Counted from the stretch's first letter, positions 1-7,971 are shown. The stretch: 64,000 bases of DNA from Saprospiraceae bacterium (GCA_016714085.1 JADJNW010000015.1:62001-126000); one strand, 5' to 3'. Notes: generated from the letters alone by a model not told the origin. A program made the numbers and translations.

Positions 1-180
1 AACCCTTTTAACTTGCTGTTAATCAGTTTGATAGCTTTTGGTATGATGCTGGTGCATTTAGTTATTTACACGCCGCGTCTTTTGCAAAAAAATTATTATA
101 TTGAAAACTGGTTGATCGATGTATTTAAAAAAGTAGCGAAACGGGTAGGCACGGTTTATACTGCATTATTAAAGAAATAA
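1..180 (+). CDS. C-terminal end of a membrane protein, partial
   Basis: The open frame enters from the left edge in frame 1 and ends at TAA 178-180, giving 59 residues. It holds one hydrophobic stretch (about residues 4-24, ISLIAFGMMLVHLVIY) followed by a basic, amphipathic tail rich in lysine, which looks like the last transmembrane helix and cytoplasmic tail of an integral membrane protein. The start lies outside the window and I do not recognise the family. Confidence 0.55.
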   Translation, partial: NPFNLLLISLIAFGMMLVHLVIYTPRLLQKNYYIENWLIDVFKKVAKRVGTVYTALLKK

Positions 181-184
181 TAAT

Positions 185-277
185 TCATTCATCATTTTTT
201 AAAATAATATTTACTTTTTCTTGTAAAATGGGTAATAATTCTTCAGCAAACCAGGGATTTTTGGCTAACCAAGCATT
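185..277 (-). pseudogene. Remnant of an unidentified gene (3' end only)
   Basis: Read on the minus strand, 277 down to 185 gives 30 well-formed codons (beginning NAWLAKNPWFAEELLP) and a TGA stop. The composition is protein-like, and the stretch is directly preceded by an in-frame TAA and then by the dispersed repeat at 290-393. It looks like the last codons of a gene whose upstream part has been lost or replaced by the repeat. Family unknown; a chance open stretch is possible. Confidence 0.3.
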
Positions 278-289
278 TTAGTGCTTATT

Positions 290-393
290 GAACACGGATC
301 GCCACCGATGCAACGAATTGTAGCGGATTATAAAGAATTTTTTAAATCGAATCTGTGATGATCAGTCGTATCTGTGAAAATCAGTGTTCTATC
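290..393. repeat. Degenerate dispersed intergenic repeat (ACACGGATT type)
   Basis: The segment opens with GAACACGGATCGCC, runs through ACGAATTG/GCGGATT-like pieces and closes with TCTGTGAAAATCAGTGTTC, so its ends are imperfect inverted copies of GAACACGGAT / TCAGTGTTC. A related element lies at 56512-56552 and 56691-56728. Such ACACGGATTT-rich units recur in intergenic regions of many bacterial genomes; that statement is from memory. No coding potential is seen. Confidence 0.5.
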
Positions 394-424
394 AAGATGC
401 GCTTAAAGTCTTTTGTGAAAACAA

Positions 425-1372
425 CTAATTTGTTAGCCCTTCAAACAACCACTCCGCCAATAATTGTCTATTCTTCTCAACCACAATGCGTTGTTGATCT
501 GAATAATTCTTAATATTTGCCAATTCTATAAAAACAGAAGTGGGCTTGCACTCGCGTAGCATATGCAGATCGCGGGATTCCACAGCACCCCAATAGTAAA
601 TCCTCACCACCCCATACAATTTCATCCTGATCGCATTTGAGCAATTCCTCCGAACGGATGCCATCATTGGGATCGCGCACAATCATATACGCCGTAGCCC
701 CATGCGATACCAGCAAACGACACAAGCGCAGCGCCACATCATAAGCATATTCATCTTCACAAATGGTGCGCCCGGCGCGTCGGGTCGTAGCGCCAGGATC
801 AGGGCCGCCGTGTCCGCTCGACAGATAGAAGATTTTTCCTTTTAACTTATTGCTAATCAAAGGCGTATAAGATAATTTATCACCAAAATAGGAAACGTAC
901 GCTTATTACCAGTTTTGGCGATTTCCGGGTCGGGTTCAACGGGGGAGGGGATTTCCAGGTCGGCTTTGGGGCAATTGAGTTCATGATAAGGCACCCATAG
1001 TACTTTGTCTTTTTGAAAAGCCTGCTGCCGGAGCGACAATTCGTGCATCCGTTCGTTATATTGCTGAATGCGCAACGCCGTATTATAATCCTCAATACCC
1101 ACGCTGCTTCGGATCGTTTTGCCATTAAAATCGAACACCATAATTGGCAGGAAATAAGATTTTCCGACAATCAGCGGCGTCTTCCGACTAATTTTATTGA
1201 GCTTATAAAATTGATCGAAATTGCAGGAATATTGCTCCAATTGGTAGCGCCGCAATATCGAAATGATGCCATCGCCCGGGAGGGCTTCTACTTTATAAAA
1301 ATTGGCGGCATCCTTGGCAATACAATCTACCGAAAGTAATAAAATAAACAAGAGTTTAAATAATCGCATCAT
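425..1372 (-). pseudogene. LysM-like N-acetylmuramoyl-L-alanine amidase, frameshifted and internally deleted
   Basis: Secreted peptidoglycan amidase in decay. From ATG 1370-1372 (another Met follows) there is a signal peptide (MMRLFKLLFILLLSV), then a LysM-like region (YKVEALPGDGIISILRRY) and a linker. The frame is lost near 880-895 and resumes as FGDKLSYTPLISNKLKGK and the Amidase_3 zinc motif SSGHGGPDPGA, continuing to KCDQDEIVWGG (about 630). The protein then jumps frame into VESRDLHMLRECKPTSVFIEL and stops at TAG 425-427. Intact Bacteroidota relatives as I remember them have some 70-80 further residues between those two blocks, including other catalytic residues, so an internal deletion is inferred in addition to the shift. 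Unlike most broken genes in this window it cannot be restored by single-base fixes. Confidence 0.75.
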
Positions 1373-1534
1373 GCTACTACACGTCACTTTGGTCAATGGT
1401 AAGAGCAAATTTAAGGAATTGTGCATTGAAAATAGACAAATGACGATTTTTTAAGTTTTTGATTGATAAGCTTTTGCAAATTTTATAAAAAAGCTTTCCA
1501 AGTTTCTCAAAATCTTCGGAAGTTTGGCTGCAAT

Positions 1535-2195
1535 ATGAATCTATTCAAAGAAACCATTATACTCCTGCGCAAAGAAGGCGCTGCTCGAACTGCGCATGAA
1601 CTATGCCATCAGCGGGATTTTGCTGTATGTATTTTCCACAATATTCATTGTGTATGTGGCCTTTGTGCAGCTCCAGCCGCAGGTATGGAATGCTTTATTC
1701 TGGATTATTACATTATTTGCTTCGGTGAATGCGATCGTGAAAAGTTTTATACAAGAAAATAGTGCGCGGCAATTATATTATTATAGCATCGCTAATCCCA
1801 TCGCCATTTTATTGTCAAAAATCATTTATAATGCGCTCCTTTTGATGGTATTAAGCGTTCTTTGTTGGATGGGGCTTGGATTTGTAGGTGGCAATCCGGT
1901 GAAAGATGTGGGGCAGTTTGTGCTGGCGATTTTTCTGGCGAGCGTGGGGTTTTCGATCACATTTACCTTTATTTCAGCCATTTCAGCAAAAGCGGATAAT
2001 AGCGCGACTTTGATGGCGATCCTGAGTTTTCCGCTCGTGATTCCCATTTTGCTGACGCTTATTAAGCTCTCCGCCAATGCTTTACGCTTGCTCAATGATA
2101 CCGGCATTATGAAAGATGTATGGGCGCTTGTGGGTATTGATTTGATGCTGTTGGCGGTGGCCTTAGTGTTGTATCCGTTTTTGTGGAAAGATTGA
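1535..2195 (+). CDS. ccmB: Heme exporter / cytochrome c maturation protein CcmB (frameshifted)
   Basis: CcmB is the membrane subunit of the CcmAB ABC transporter acting in cytochrome c maturation. The N-terminus MNLFKETIILLRKE starts at ATG 1535 and lies in one frame; the rest (ELRMNYAISGILLYVFSTIF onward) lies in another, so one base is in excess or missing near 1575-1580 (AAAGAAGGCG). After joining, the protein is about 220 residues with about six membrane helices, the normal CcmB length. A second possible start, ATG 1596, would drop the conserved N-terminus. It begins a run ccmB-ccmC-ccmD-GDH on the plus strand. An essential-type gene with one small indel suggests sequence error, though this cannot be proven here. 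Confidence 0.85.
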
Positions 2196-2279
2196 ATGGC
2201 GGTTGAAAAGTTGCATAGGGTGATATTAAATTATTTTGAGGAAGTCTGGATTGACTTCTGATATCTGAAATCTATAAAA

Positions 2280-3368
2280 ATGAAAGGTTTTTGGTGGAAA
2301 GCGCTGGGTGTTTTGATTTTGCTGTACGTTTTTGCAGCAGGTCTGTTGACGCCGATCAAACCCGGAATTGCAGAATTGAAAGTTGGCAATGCCAAAGCAG
2401 GTCAGACTATTACAGTTCAAGCATTTGGTTACAACACTCATTTCGCAGAAGCAGCTAATTCCAATCGAGTATGGCTCGTGCAAGGCGCGGATTTTGTATT
2501 GCCAGCGAAGCAAATTAACCCTTTGAATAACAACACATTATCTTTGCAGTTCGACTTACCACCATTTTTGCCAAGTGCAAATAAACGAGAAGAATTTCGA
2601 ATATTATTGGATAATCCTATCGATGGGCGCTTTATTTCTGAGCAAATAGTTGCTATTACCCAGGATTCTATTGATGCGCAGCAGGGTAAAGCCCTTTGGG
2701 GTGCGACCAAGGTCAATGATTTGAATGATCGCGCGGGTATGGCTTTTCCTTATTTGGCGCAGCTGAAGGAGACCATTCGGAATTTGTATTTTCACGTATC
2801 GCTTTGGTTTGCGATGACCATTTTATTTATTGCGGCGATGGTTTTTAGCATTCGGTATCTGCGGCATTTTCGGGAGGAAGATGATCTTAAAGCTAAAGTG
2901 TTGACAACCATTGGTTTGATGTACGGATTGCTTGGCATTATTACTGGCGCGATTTGGGCAAAAAATACCTGGGGTGATTATTGGAGTTGGGACCCGAAAC
3001 AGAATATGACCGCCATTGCCTTGCTGATTTACTTTGCTTATTTCGTGCTGCGAAATGCCTTTGAAGATCAAGAGAAAAAAGCCCGCCTGGCAGCTGTTTA
3101 CAATATTTTTGCTTTTGCTACGCTTATTCCGCTTACCTATATCCTGCCGCGTATGGCGGAGAGTTTGCATCCTGGCGCAGAGGGCAATCCCGGCTTGGCA
3201 TCTCAAGATTTGGACAGCACTATGCGGATGGTTTTTTATCCTGCTATTATTGGTTGGACGCTTTTGGGGCTTTGGATTGGACAAATTTACTATCGCGCTG
3301 AACGGCTCAAGGCAAAATTGCTCGATGATTTCAATGAATCACCTGATAATCCTCCAATTACAACTTAA
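2280..3368 (+). CDS. ccmC: Cytochrome c biogenesis protein CcmC/CcsA-like, with large periplasmic insert
   Basis: Heme-handling membrane protein (362 aa) of cytochrome c maturation. The first helix (residues 5-25) is followed by a non-membrane region of about 130 residues rich in beta-type sequence, then five more helices. The tryptophan-rich motif WGDYWSWDPKQ (about residue 240) is the WWD-type heme-binding signature of CcmC/CcsA proteins, and a conserved His lies nearby (SLHPG, about 300). CcmC is usually about 220-250 residues, so the soluble segment after helix 1 is an extra. The gene lies 84 bp after ccmB and 106 bp before the small ccmD-like gene. Confidence 0.85.
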   Translation: MKGFWWKALGVLILLYVFAAGLLTPIKPGIAELKVGNAKAGQTITVQAFGYNTHFAEAANSNRVWLVQGADFVLPAKQINPLNNNTLSLQFDLPPFLPSANKREEFRILLDNPIDGRFISEQIVAITQDSIDAQQGKALWGATKVNDLNDRAGMAFPYLAQLKETIRNLYFHVSLWFAMTILFIAAMVFSIRYLRHFREEDDLKAKVLTTIGLMYGLLGIITGAIWAKNTWGDYWSWDPKQNMTAIALLIYFAYFVLRNAFEDQEKKARLAAVYNIFAFATLIPLTYILPRMAESLHPGAEGNPGLASQDLDSTMRMVFYPAIIGWTLLGLWIGQIYYRAERLKAKLLDDFNESPDNPPITT

Positions 3369-3474
3369 TTATAAAATGAATAAAAAATATCGCTTTTCGC
3401 AAAATTATATTCTGTTAAGACGCTTGGTTAAGTCAAAAAATAGTGGGAGTTTTACCGCTCAAAAACAAGGAACG

Positions 3475-3690
3475 ATGAAGAAATCCTGCCTTTTGTTGCT
3501 ACTCTTTTTGTCGCTTTCTATTCAACCAGCCCTTGCACAAAGTGCCGATTTCATGCAAAGCATCGGCAAAATATATGTTGTAGTGGCAGTAATTGCAGCT
3601 ATTTTTATCGGTATCGTTGTGTTTTTGATTTATTTAGACAGGAAACTAACCAAATTGGAGAACCAAATTAAAGATCATGACGCAGCCTAA
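3475..3690 (+). CDS. ccmD: CcmD-like small membrane protein
   Basis: A 71-residue protein starting at ATG 3475. It has a signal-like N-terminus (MKKSCLLLLLFLSLS, cleavage probably after ALA-Q), then a single hydrophobic helix (IYVVVAVIAAIFIGIVVFLIY) followed by LDRKLTKLENQIKDHD, the short charged tail typical of CcmD-family proteins that tether heme chaperone components. Position directly after ccmB and ccmC supports the call. It overlaps the next gene by 14 bp, which suggests translational coupling to the dehydrogenase. The upstream in-frame extension to 3034 overlaps ccmC and is not taken as coding. Confidence 0.75.
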   Translation: MKKSCLLLLLFLSLSIQPALAQSADFMQSIGKIYVVVAVIAAIFIGIVVFLIYLDRKLTKLENQIKDHDAA

Positions 3691-5101
3691 ACAGAGCTTT
3701 TTTCAGAGCGTTCAGAATTATTTTGACAAAGCAGCCCAATACACGAAGCTTGAACAGGGATTGCTTGAGCAAATCAAAGTTTGTAATGCCGTTTATCAAG
3801 TACACTTTCCAGTGAAAGTCAATGGCGGTGTGAAAGTGATTGAAGCTTATCGCGTGCAACACAGCCATCACCGTGCACCAACAAAAGGAGGTATCCGTTA
3901 CAGCAACCACGTAAATCAAGACGAAGTAATGGCCTTGGCCGCGCTGATGAGTTACAAATGCGCTATTGTAGATGTACCTTTTGGTGGAGCAAAAGGGGGC
4001 GTGAAAATCAATCCCTGGGAATACTCGCCTGAAGTATTGGAGAAAATTACGCGCCGTTACACGACCGAATTGGTTCGTCGAAACTTTATCGGCCCTGCGA
4101 TTGATGTGCCTGCGCCTGACTATGGCACGGGCGAGCGGGAGATGGCTTGGATTATGGACACTTATCGCGTATTGAAAGGAGATGAAATTGATGCAGCAGG
4201 GTGCGTGACAGGCAAACCAGTCAGCCAAAACGGTATTCGTGGTCGGACGGAAGCTACCGGCCGTGGTGTATTTTATGGCATCCGCGAAGCTTTCAGCTTC
4301 AAGGAAGATATGAAAAGGCTAGGTTTAGAGTCTGGTTTGGAAGGCAAAACCATGATTATCCAGGGTTTAGGGAATGTAGGTTCTTATACCGGCATGATTT
4401 CGCAGGATGAAGGCGGTATCAAGATCATAGGCGTTGGAGAAGTAGAAGGCGCAGTTTATAATCCTAAAGGCATTGATATTCATGCTTTAATGGCGTATCG
4501 CAAAGAGCATAAAACTATCGAAGGTTTTCCTGGGGCGCAGTTTTTGAAAAAAGAAGACCGCGAAAAAATCCTGGAATTTGAATGCGATATTTTGGTACCG
4601 GCAGCGCTGGAAAACGTGATTAATTCTGAAAATGCACATTTGATAAAAGCAAAAGTGATCGCCGAAGCTGCCAACGGGCCGACTACATTTTTGGCCGAAC
4701 AAGAATTACTCAAAAGAGGTAAACTTATTATTCCCGATATGTATCTCAATGCTGGGGGGGTAACCGTATCTTATTTTGAGTGGTTGAAGAACTTATCTCA
4801 TATGCGTTTCGGGCGCATGGAAAAACGATTTGACCAGCAGCGCTCTGAAGATTTGATAAAAACGGTGGAGCAAATGACTGGCAAGAGTCTGCGCAAAGAA
4901 GAACGCGATCAAGTGGCTCGTGGCGCTGAAGAAATTGACCTGGTACGCTCGGGACTCGAGGAAACAATGATTAATGCCTACCAGCAAATCCGCGAGATTA
5001 TGGTGCAGCACAACGAACTGCAAGACCTTCGTACTGCGGCATTTATGAATGCCATTTTAAAGATCAGCAACGATTATCAGAATATGGGTATCTTTCCATA
5101 A
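3677..5101 (+). CDS. Glu/Leu/Phe/Val-family dehydrogenase, probably glutamate dehydrogenase
   Basis: A 474-residue amino acid dehydrogenase that interconverts glutamate and 2-oxoglutarate plus ammonium (predicted substrate). The N-terminal catalytic domain has TKGGIRY (69-75), substrate-binding Lys94 (MSYKCA) and the catalytic-loop lysine in PFGGAKGG (Lys106), then PAPDYGTGEREMAW. The Rossmann domain has GLGNVG (230-235) and AAANGPTT. The extended C-terminus (RSGLEETMINAYQQIRE) is as in Bacteroidota GDHs. The start ATG overlaps the ccmD-like gene. A clear terminator follows at 5122, so the run ends here. NAD versus NADP preference cannot be told by eye. Confidence 0.9.
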   Translation: MTQPKQSFFQSVQNYFDKAAQYTKLEQGLLEQIKVCNAVYQVHFPVKVNGGVKVIEAYRVQHSHHRAPTKGGIRYSNHVNQDEVMALAALMSYKCAIVDVPFGGAKGGVKINPWEYSPEVLEKITRRYTTELVRRNFIGPAIDVPAPDYGTGEREMAWIMDTYRVLKGDEIDAAGCVTGKPVSQNGIRGRTEATGRGVFYGIREAFSFKEDMKRLGLESGLEGKTMIIQGLGNVGSYTGMISQDEGGIKIIGVGEVEGAVYNPKGIDIHALMAYRKEHKTIEGFPGAQFLKKEDREKILEFECDILVPAALENVINSENAHLIKAKVIAEAANGPTTFLAEQELLKRGKLIIPDMYLNAGGVTVSYFEWLKNLSHMRFGRMEKRFDQQRSEDLIKTVEQMTGKSLRKEERDQVARGAEEIDLVRSGLEETMINAYQQIREIMVQHNELQDLRTAAFMNAILKISNDYQNMGIFP

Positions 5102-5121
5102 TGATATTTGGGCACTTGGAT

Positions 5122-5158
5122 GCCGGAAATGGAGCAAATCTGTTTCCGGCGTTTTTTT
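5122..5158 (+). terminator. Rho-independent terminator after the dehydrogenase
   Basis: Perfect 8-bp stem GCCGGAAA (5122-5129) / TTTCCGGC (5143-5150) with a 13-nt loop, followed by a run of seven T. It ends the ccm-GDH run. Confidence 0.85.
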
Positions 5159-5303
5159 CTAATTCCTTAGCCTTTATTCAAAATTTTATTGCAAAAAATT
5201 TTGTTTCTTTGAAATAAAAAAAAATTAACAAAGGTTTCTTAACTTTCCGCCTGAATTTTATTTTTTTATTTTGTTTGCTCTTTTCTAAAGAAACTCAAAT
5301 ACA

Positions 5304-5777
5304 ATGTCCGAAAAATTAGACAAAATTGACCTCAAGATTCTCAAGATTTTACAGGAGAACAGCAAAATTACGAACCTGGATTTGTCAAAGAAAATCGGCC
5401 TTTCGCCTGCGCCCACGCTCGAACGAGTGAAAAAGCTGGAACAAAGTGGGGTTGTGGAAAGCTATCATGCCAAAGTAAATCCTCAAACGATTGGCTTGAA
5501 TGTCAAGACTTTTGTGTTGGTGTCCTTGGCCTGGCAAAAAGAAAATGCGCTGAATAACTTCCTGGACAAGATCAGAGAAATCGAGGAAATTGTAGAATGC
5601 TACATCATCACTGGCGAAGCAGATTTTTTGATCAAAATTGTGTGCAAGGATATTCCCACATACGAGCAATTACTTTTCAAAACGCTTTCGCAAATTGAAG
5701 AAATCGAGCGCCTGAAAACTTTGATGACGCTCTCAACGGTTAAAGACTCTAAGCTTTTGCCATATAGATACGAATAA
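5304..5777 (+). CDS. Lrp/AsnC family transcriptional regulator
   Basis: A 157-residue leucine-responsive-type regulator. Residues 5-60 form the helix-turn-helix domain (LDKIDLKILKILQENSKITN, then LSKKIGLSPAPTLERVKKLE), and the C-terminal half is the RAM/AsnC ligand-binding domain (VECYIITGEADFLIKIVCKD). Family members bind amino acids and control nitrogen metabolism. Its place next to glutamate dehydrogenase fits such a role, but the intervening terminator shows separate transcription and no operator was identified. Confidence 0.88.
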   Translation: MSEKLDKIDLKILKILQENSKITNLDLSKKIGLSPAPTLERVKKLEQSGVVESYHAKVNPQTIGLNVKTFVLVSLAWQKENALNNFLDKIREIEEIVECYIITGEADFLIKIVCKDIPTYEQLLFKTLSQIEEIERLKTLMTLSTVKDSKLLPYRYE

Positions 5778-5814
5778 ACCTGGGTTTAAATCAACCCGTG
5801 TGTTTTAAACATTC

Positions 5815-5849
5815 GAGCCGCTACCGACATTTTGTTCGGTTGGCGGCTC
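5815..5849 (+). terminator. Rho-independent terminator after the Lrp gene
   Basis: Stem GAGCCGC (5815-5821) / GCGGCTC (5843-5849), extended inward by CCGA/TCGG (5824-5827 with 5836-5839), short loop, then TTGTATT. The weak T tract lowers certainty. Confidence 0.7.
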
Positions 5850-5978
5850 TTGTATTATCTTCATCTTGAAATTTAGGATAATACCAAATTCAATGCGTAT
5901 TTACATACTGATGATGTTTTATTTCAGGGTTTTCTGATTGCTGACATCCGTCTTCTGGCTTCTAATATGAAATAAAAT

Positions 5979-6779
5979 ATGCAGGCATCCAGGCAAACTT
6001 TGCTGTGGCAGATCAGTAGGGATGGGCTTTCTGGCGTTTCGTATGTCTTTGGCACCATGCACGTGCGAGACCAGCGCGTGTTTCAGCGATTGGATAAAGT
6101 ATATGCCGCAATAGAAGCCTGCGAAGCATTTGCTGCTGAATTTAATCTGGATAGTGCAAACAATATTCAAGGATTACAGGCTTTTTCAATGCCTGATAAT
6201 CAAGCGATTGAGAATTTGCTTTCACCAAAAAAATATCAAAAACTGCGTCGGATGCTGCGCAAATCGAGCAATATTGAACTGGATTATCTGAAATACAGCC
6301 AGCCTATTCTGATTTCCAACCTTATAGAGGAAGGGATTCTGTCAAGTAATATGCCCTTTGCGCTTGACCAACACCTTTGGCAATACGCTGTGCAGCACGA
6401 TAAAATGATGCTTGGCATCGAAACTTTGGAGGAACAAATTGCCATTTTGGGGCGTATTCCTATCCAATATCAGCTTCAAGCGTTGCTCTCCACTATTCGA
6501 AATATATCTCGACATCGCCAGAATCTACTGCGTATGGCGCAATGGTATGAAAAAGGCAATATTCAGCAACTCTACCAAACATCTCGCCGTGGAGCGCATG
6601 GCTTACGAAAATTATTATTATATGATCGGAATGAGCGAATGGCTGGGCAAATCGAAGAATTGATCAGGGATCAAACCATTTTTTGTGCCATCGGGGCAGC
6701 GCATTTGGCAGGAGCGAAAGGTATATTAAGGTTTTTAAAGCAAAAAGGACTGAAAGTGAAGCCTTTACAAATGAAATAA
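5979..6779 (+). CDS. TraB/GumN family protein
   Basis: A 266-residue protein with the three TraB/GumN family signatures: GTMHVRD near the N-terminus (about residue 25), MLGIETLEEQ in the middle and CAIGAAHLAG near the C-terminus. The conserved Glu and His residues suggest a metal-dependent hydrolase-like fold (Tiki/PrgY/TraB superfamily); the substrate is unknown. No signal peptide is evident, unlike many family members, so it may be cytoplasmic. It is convergent with the tRNA-Ser gene, from which it is separated by a terminator hairpin. Confidence 0.8.
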   Translation: MQASRQTLLWQISRDGLSGVSYVFGTMHVRDQRVFQRLDKVYAAIEACEAFAAEFNLDSANNIQGLQAFSMPDNQAIENLLSPKKYQKLRRMLRKSSNIELDYLKYSQPILISNLIEEGILSSNMPFALDQHLWQYAVQHDKMMLGIETLEEQIAILGRIPIQYQLQALLSTIRNISRHRQNLLRMAQWYEKGNIQQLYQTSRRGAHGLRKLLLYDRNERMAGQIEELIRDQTIFCAIGAAHLAGAKGILRFLKQKGLKVKPLQMK

Positions 6780-6820
6780 AAATAAAAAGCCCGCCTTCGT
6801 TCTGTGGAACTTCGGCGGGC
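6780..6820 (-). terminator. Terminator of the tRNA-Ser transcript
   Basis: Stem GCCCGCC (6789-6795) / GGCGGGC (6814-6820), with inner pairing between TTC and GAA pieces. On the minus strand it is followed by a T-rich tract (the A-rich 6777-6788 on the plus strand). It lies just past the tRNA 3' end. Confidence 0.75.
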
Positions 6821-6822
6821 GA

Positions 6823-6913
<91 letters not shown>

Positions 6914-6916
6914 AGT

Positions 6917-7171
6917 TCAAATAATTCCTTGACTTTTCAAGAAATTGTATCCGTCTATAGATTTAAAAAATAGTTCTCTTTTAAAAGCCTCTGATTTTGT
7001 CTCAAAGGATTCTGTATAAATAACTTGCCAAGGGGGGCTATAAGCTTTGGTAGATTTAACCCTGCCTGTATTATGTTCCTTGAGGCGTACATCTATATGC
7101 TTGGTATGCCCATAATAATGCTTACCCGTTAATTGACTTTTTAGAATATATACAAAGAACATCTTTACCAT
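6917..7171 (-). CDS. Small GIY-YIG domain nuclease
   Basis: An 84-residue single-domain protein. FFVYILKS is the GIY equivalent and HYYGHTKHIDVRLKEHN the YIG equivalent with the conserved Arg (RLKEHN). GRVKSTKAYSPPWQVIYTE and the Glu in SEAFKRE complete the family pattern (the UvrC-type / YhbQ-like small proteins). The products cut or process DNA; the biological role of these stand-alone domains is poorly known. The stop lies 3 bp from the 5' end of the intact tRNA-Ser, and the start is 9 bp from the truncated second tRNA-Ser copy, so the gene is exactly bracketed by two tRNA copies in the same orientation. Confidence 0.85.
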   Translation of the reverse strand: MVKMFFVYILKSQLTGKHYYGHTKHIDVRLKEHNTGRVKSTKAYSPPWQVIYTESFETKSEAFKRELFFKSIDGYNFLKSQGII

Positions 7172-7209
7172 TATCTGACCCCGATCCGCTCATCACGGAC
7201 GGCTGTTTT

Positions 7210-7230
7210 TCCCATAGGGACTCATTTGAG
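7210..7230. repeat. 21-nt double-hairpin insert in the anticodon loop of the tRNA-Ser copy
   Basis: Consists of TCCC-ATA-GGGA followed directly by CTCA-TT-TGAG: two perfect 4-bp mini-hairpins with tiny loops. It is absent from the intact copy at the matching point (between 6877 and 6878). The exact ends could shift by one base because of the flanking T run. Confidence 0.8.
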
Positions 7231-7245
7231 CAAGACAGCTGCAAT

Positions 7246-7266
7246 TTCCAAAGGAATCCCTTCGGG
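7246..7266. repeat. 21-nt double-hairpin insert in the D loop of the tRNA-Ser copy
   Basis: Consists of TTCC-AAA-GGAA followed by T and CCC-TTC-GGG: again two mini-hairpins in 21 nt. The sequence differs from the other insert but length and architecture are the same. It interrupts GCAAT/CAACCG relative to the intact tRNA-Ser. Confidence 0.8.
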
Positions 7267-7656
7267 CAACCGCTCTGCCATCCCTCCGGTTAAAGCTTCA
7301 TTTTTGCAGTCATTACTGTTTTTCCTAAAGCGAGTGCAAAGGTAATCACCTTTCGCAAAAAGCAAAACCATTTTTCAAGAAAAAAGATTCCAACAATACG
7401 CTTGGAACTAAAATTGAAATTATTATTTTTTCTTTATTGTGTTTATTGAAGATTTTCTTTGTGTAAAACCTAAAAAATATTATTTTGTAGCGGAAGAAAT
7501 AATAATGCTTCCATTTTCTTCAAAATTACGCACAAACGAGCTTGTATTCAGTGTTTTTGCACTGCCTATGCCTGTTATATTTAAGGCATTACTTTTCAAC
7601 GTGACAACACTATTCTATTAAAATTTTAAGGCAAAAATAAACGCAGCCTATCTTTA

Positions 7657-7705
7657 TATAGGCCTGATTTTTTAAGCAACCCAACAAATTCTCGCATTTT
7701 ACTAC
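7657..7705 (+). repeat. Leader direct repeat, copy 1
   Basis: About 48 bp shared with 7816-7863. Both contain TATAGGC, a T-run, AGCAACCCA(A/G)CAAAT and CGCATTTTACTAC. A shorter match (AACAACCCAACAAATCTC) stands upstream of giant gene 2 near 25502-25519, which suggests a regulatory or recombination role specific to these two units. Confidence 0.6.
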
Positions 7706-7815
7706 ACATGGCTGGTGGTAAGTAGTTTGTTTGCCCAATCCTAAGGGCTGACAAAGTCTGTCTGGTTATTTTATTTATATCAAATTGGATTTACTTTTAT
7801 AAAACTACTTTTTAT

Positions 7816-7863
7816 TATAGGCATTATTTTTTAGCAACCCAGCAAATACGCGCATTTTACTAC
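7816..7863 (+). repeat. Leader direct repeat, copy 2
   Basis: Second copy of the element at 7657-7705, about 160 bp downstream and about 110 bp before the start codon of giant gene 1. The cores AGCAACCCA and CGCATTTTACTAC are conserved while the bases between them vary. Confidence 0.6.
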
Positions 7864-7971
7864 TCAGAAAGCATTGATCTTATCTTCTGGTTGTAATGAC
7901 TATGAAGAGCTTATAATTGTTTGCTTCATTTTATTCAATATGAGCTTTTGAGTAAAAATAAATTTACATAT

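Larger units (their letters stand above)
7181..7287 (-). pseudogene. Truncated tRNA-Ser copy invaded by two 21-nt inserts
   Basis: After removal of 7210-7230 and 7246-7266 the remaining 65 nt match the intact tRNA-Ser segment 6849-6913 with a single difference (A at 7184 for G at 6852). It keeps the acceptor 5' strand, D arm, anticodon arm and variable arm but diverges before the T arm, so it cannot make a complete tRNA. One insert splits the anticodon loop between TTG and AAA; the other lies in the D loop. Confidence 0.85.
7288..7971. other. Intergenic region and leader of giant gene 1
   Basis: 684 bp, AT-rich, without a convincing gene (a 60-codon open frame at 7439-7621 has no family features). 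It holds the two direct repeats at 7657-7705 and 7816-7863. Promoter activity for the giant gene presumably lies here, but no full -33/-7 pair was recognised. Confidence 0.5.

Noticed and set aside
5240..5285. Promoter box TATTTTG before the Lrp gene
   Set aside because: It is one base short of the TAnnTTTG consensus and lacks a spaced -33 TTTG.
7439..7621. 60-codon plus-strand open frame before giant 1
   Set aside because: No start context, no recognisable family, and AT-rich DNA makes chance frames common.
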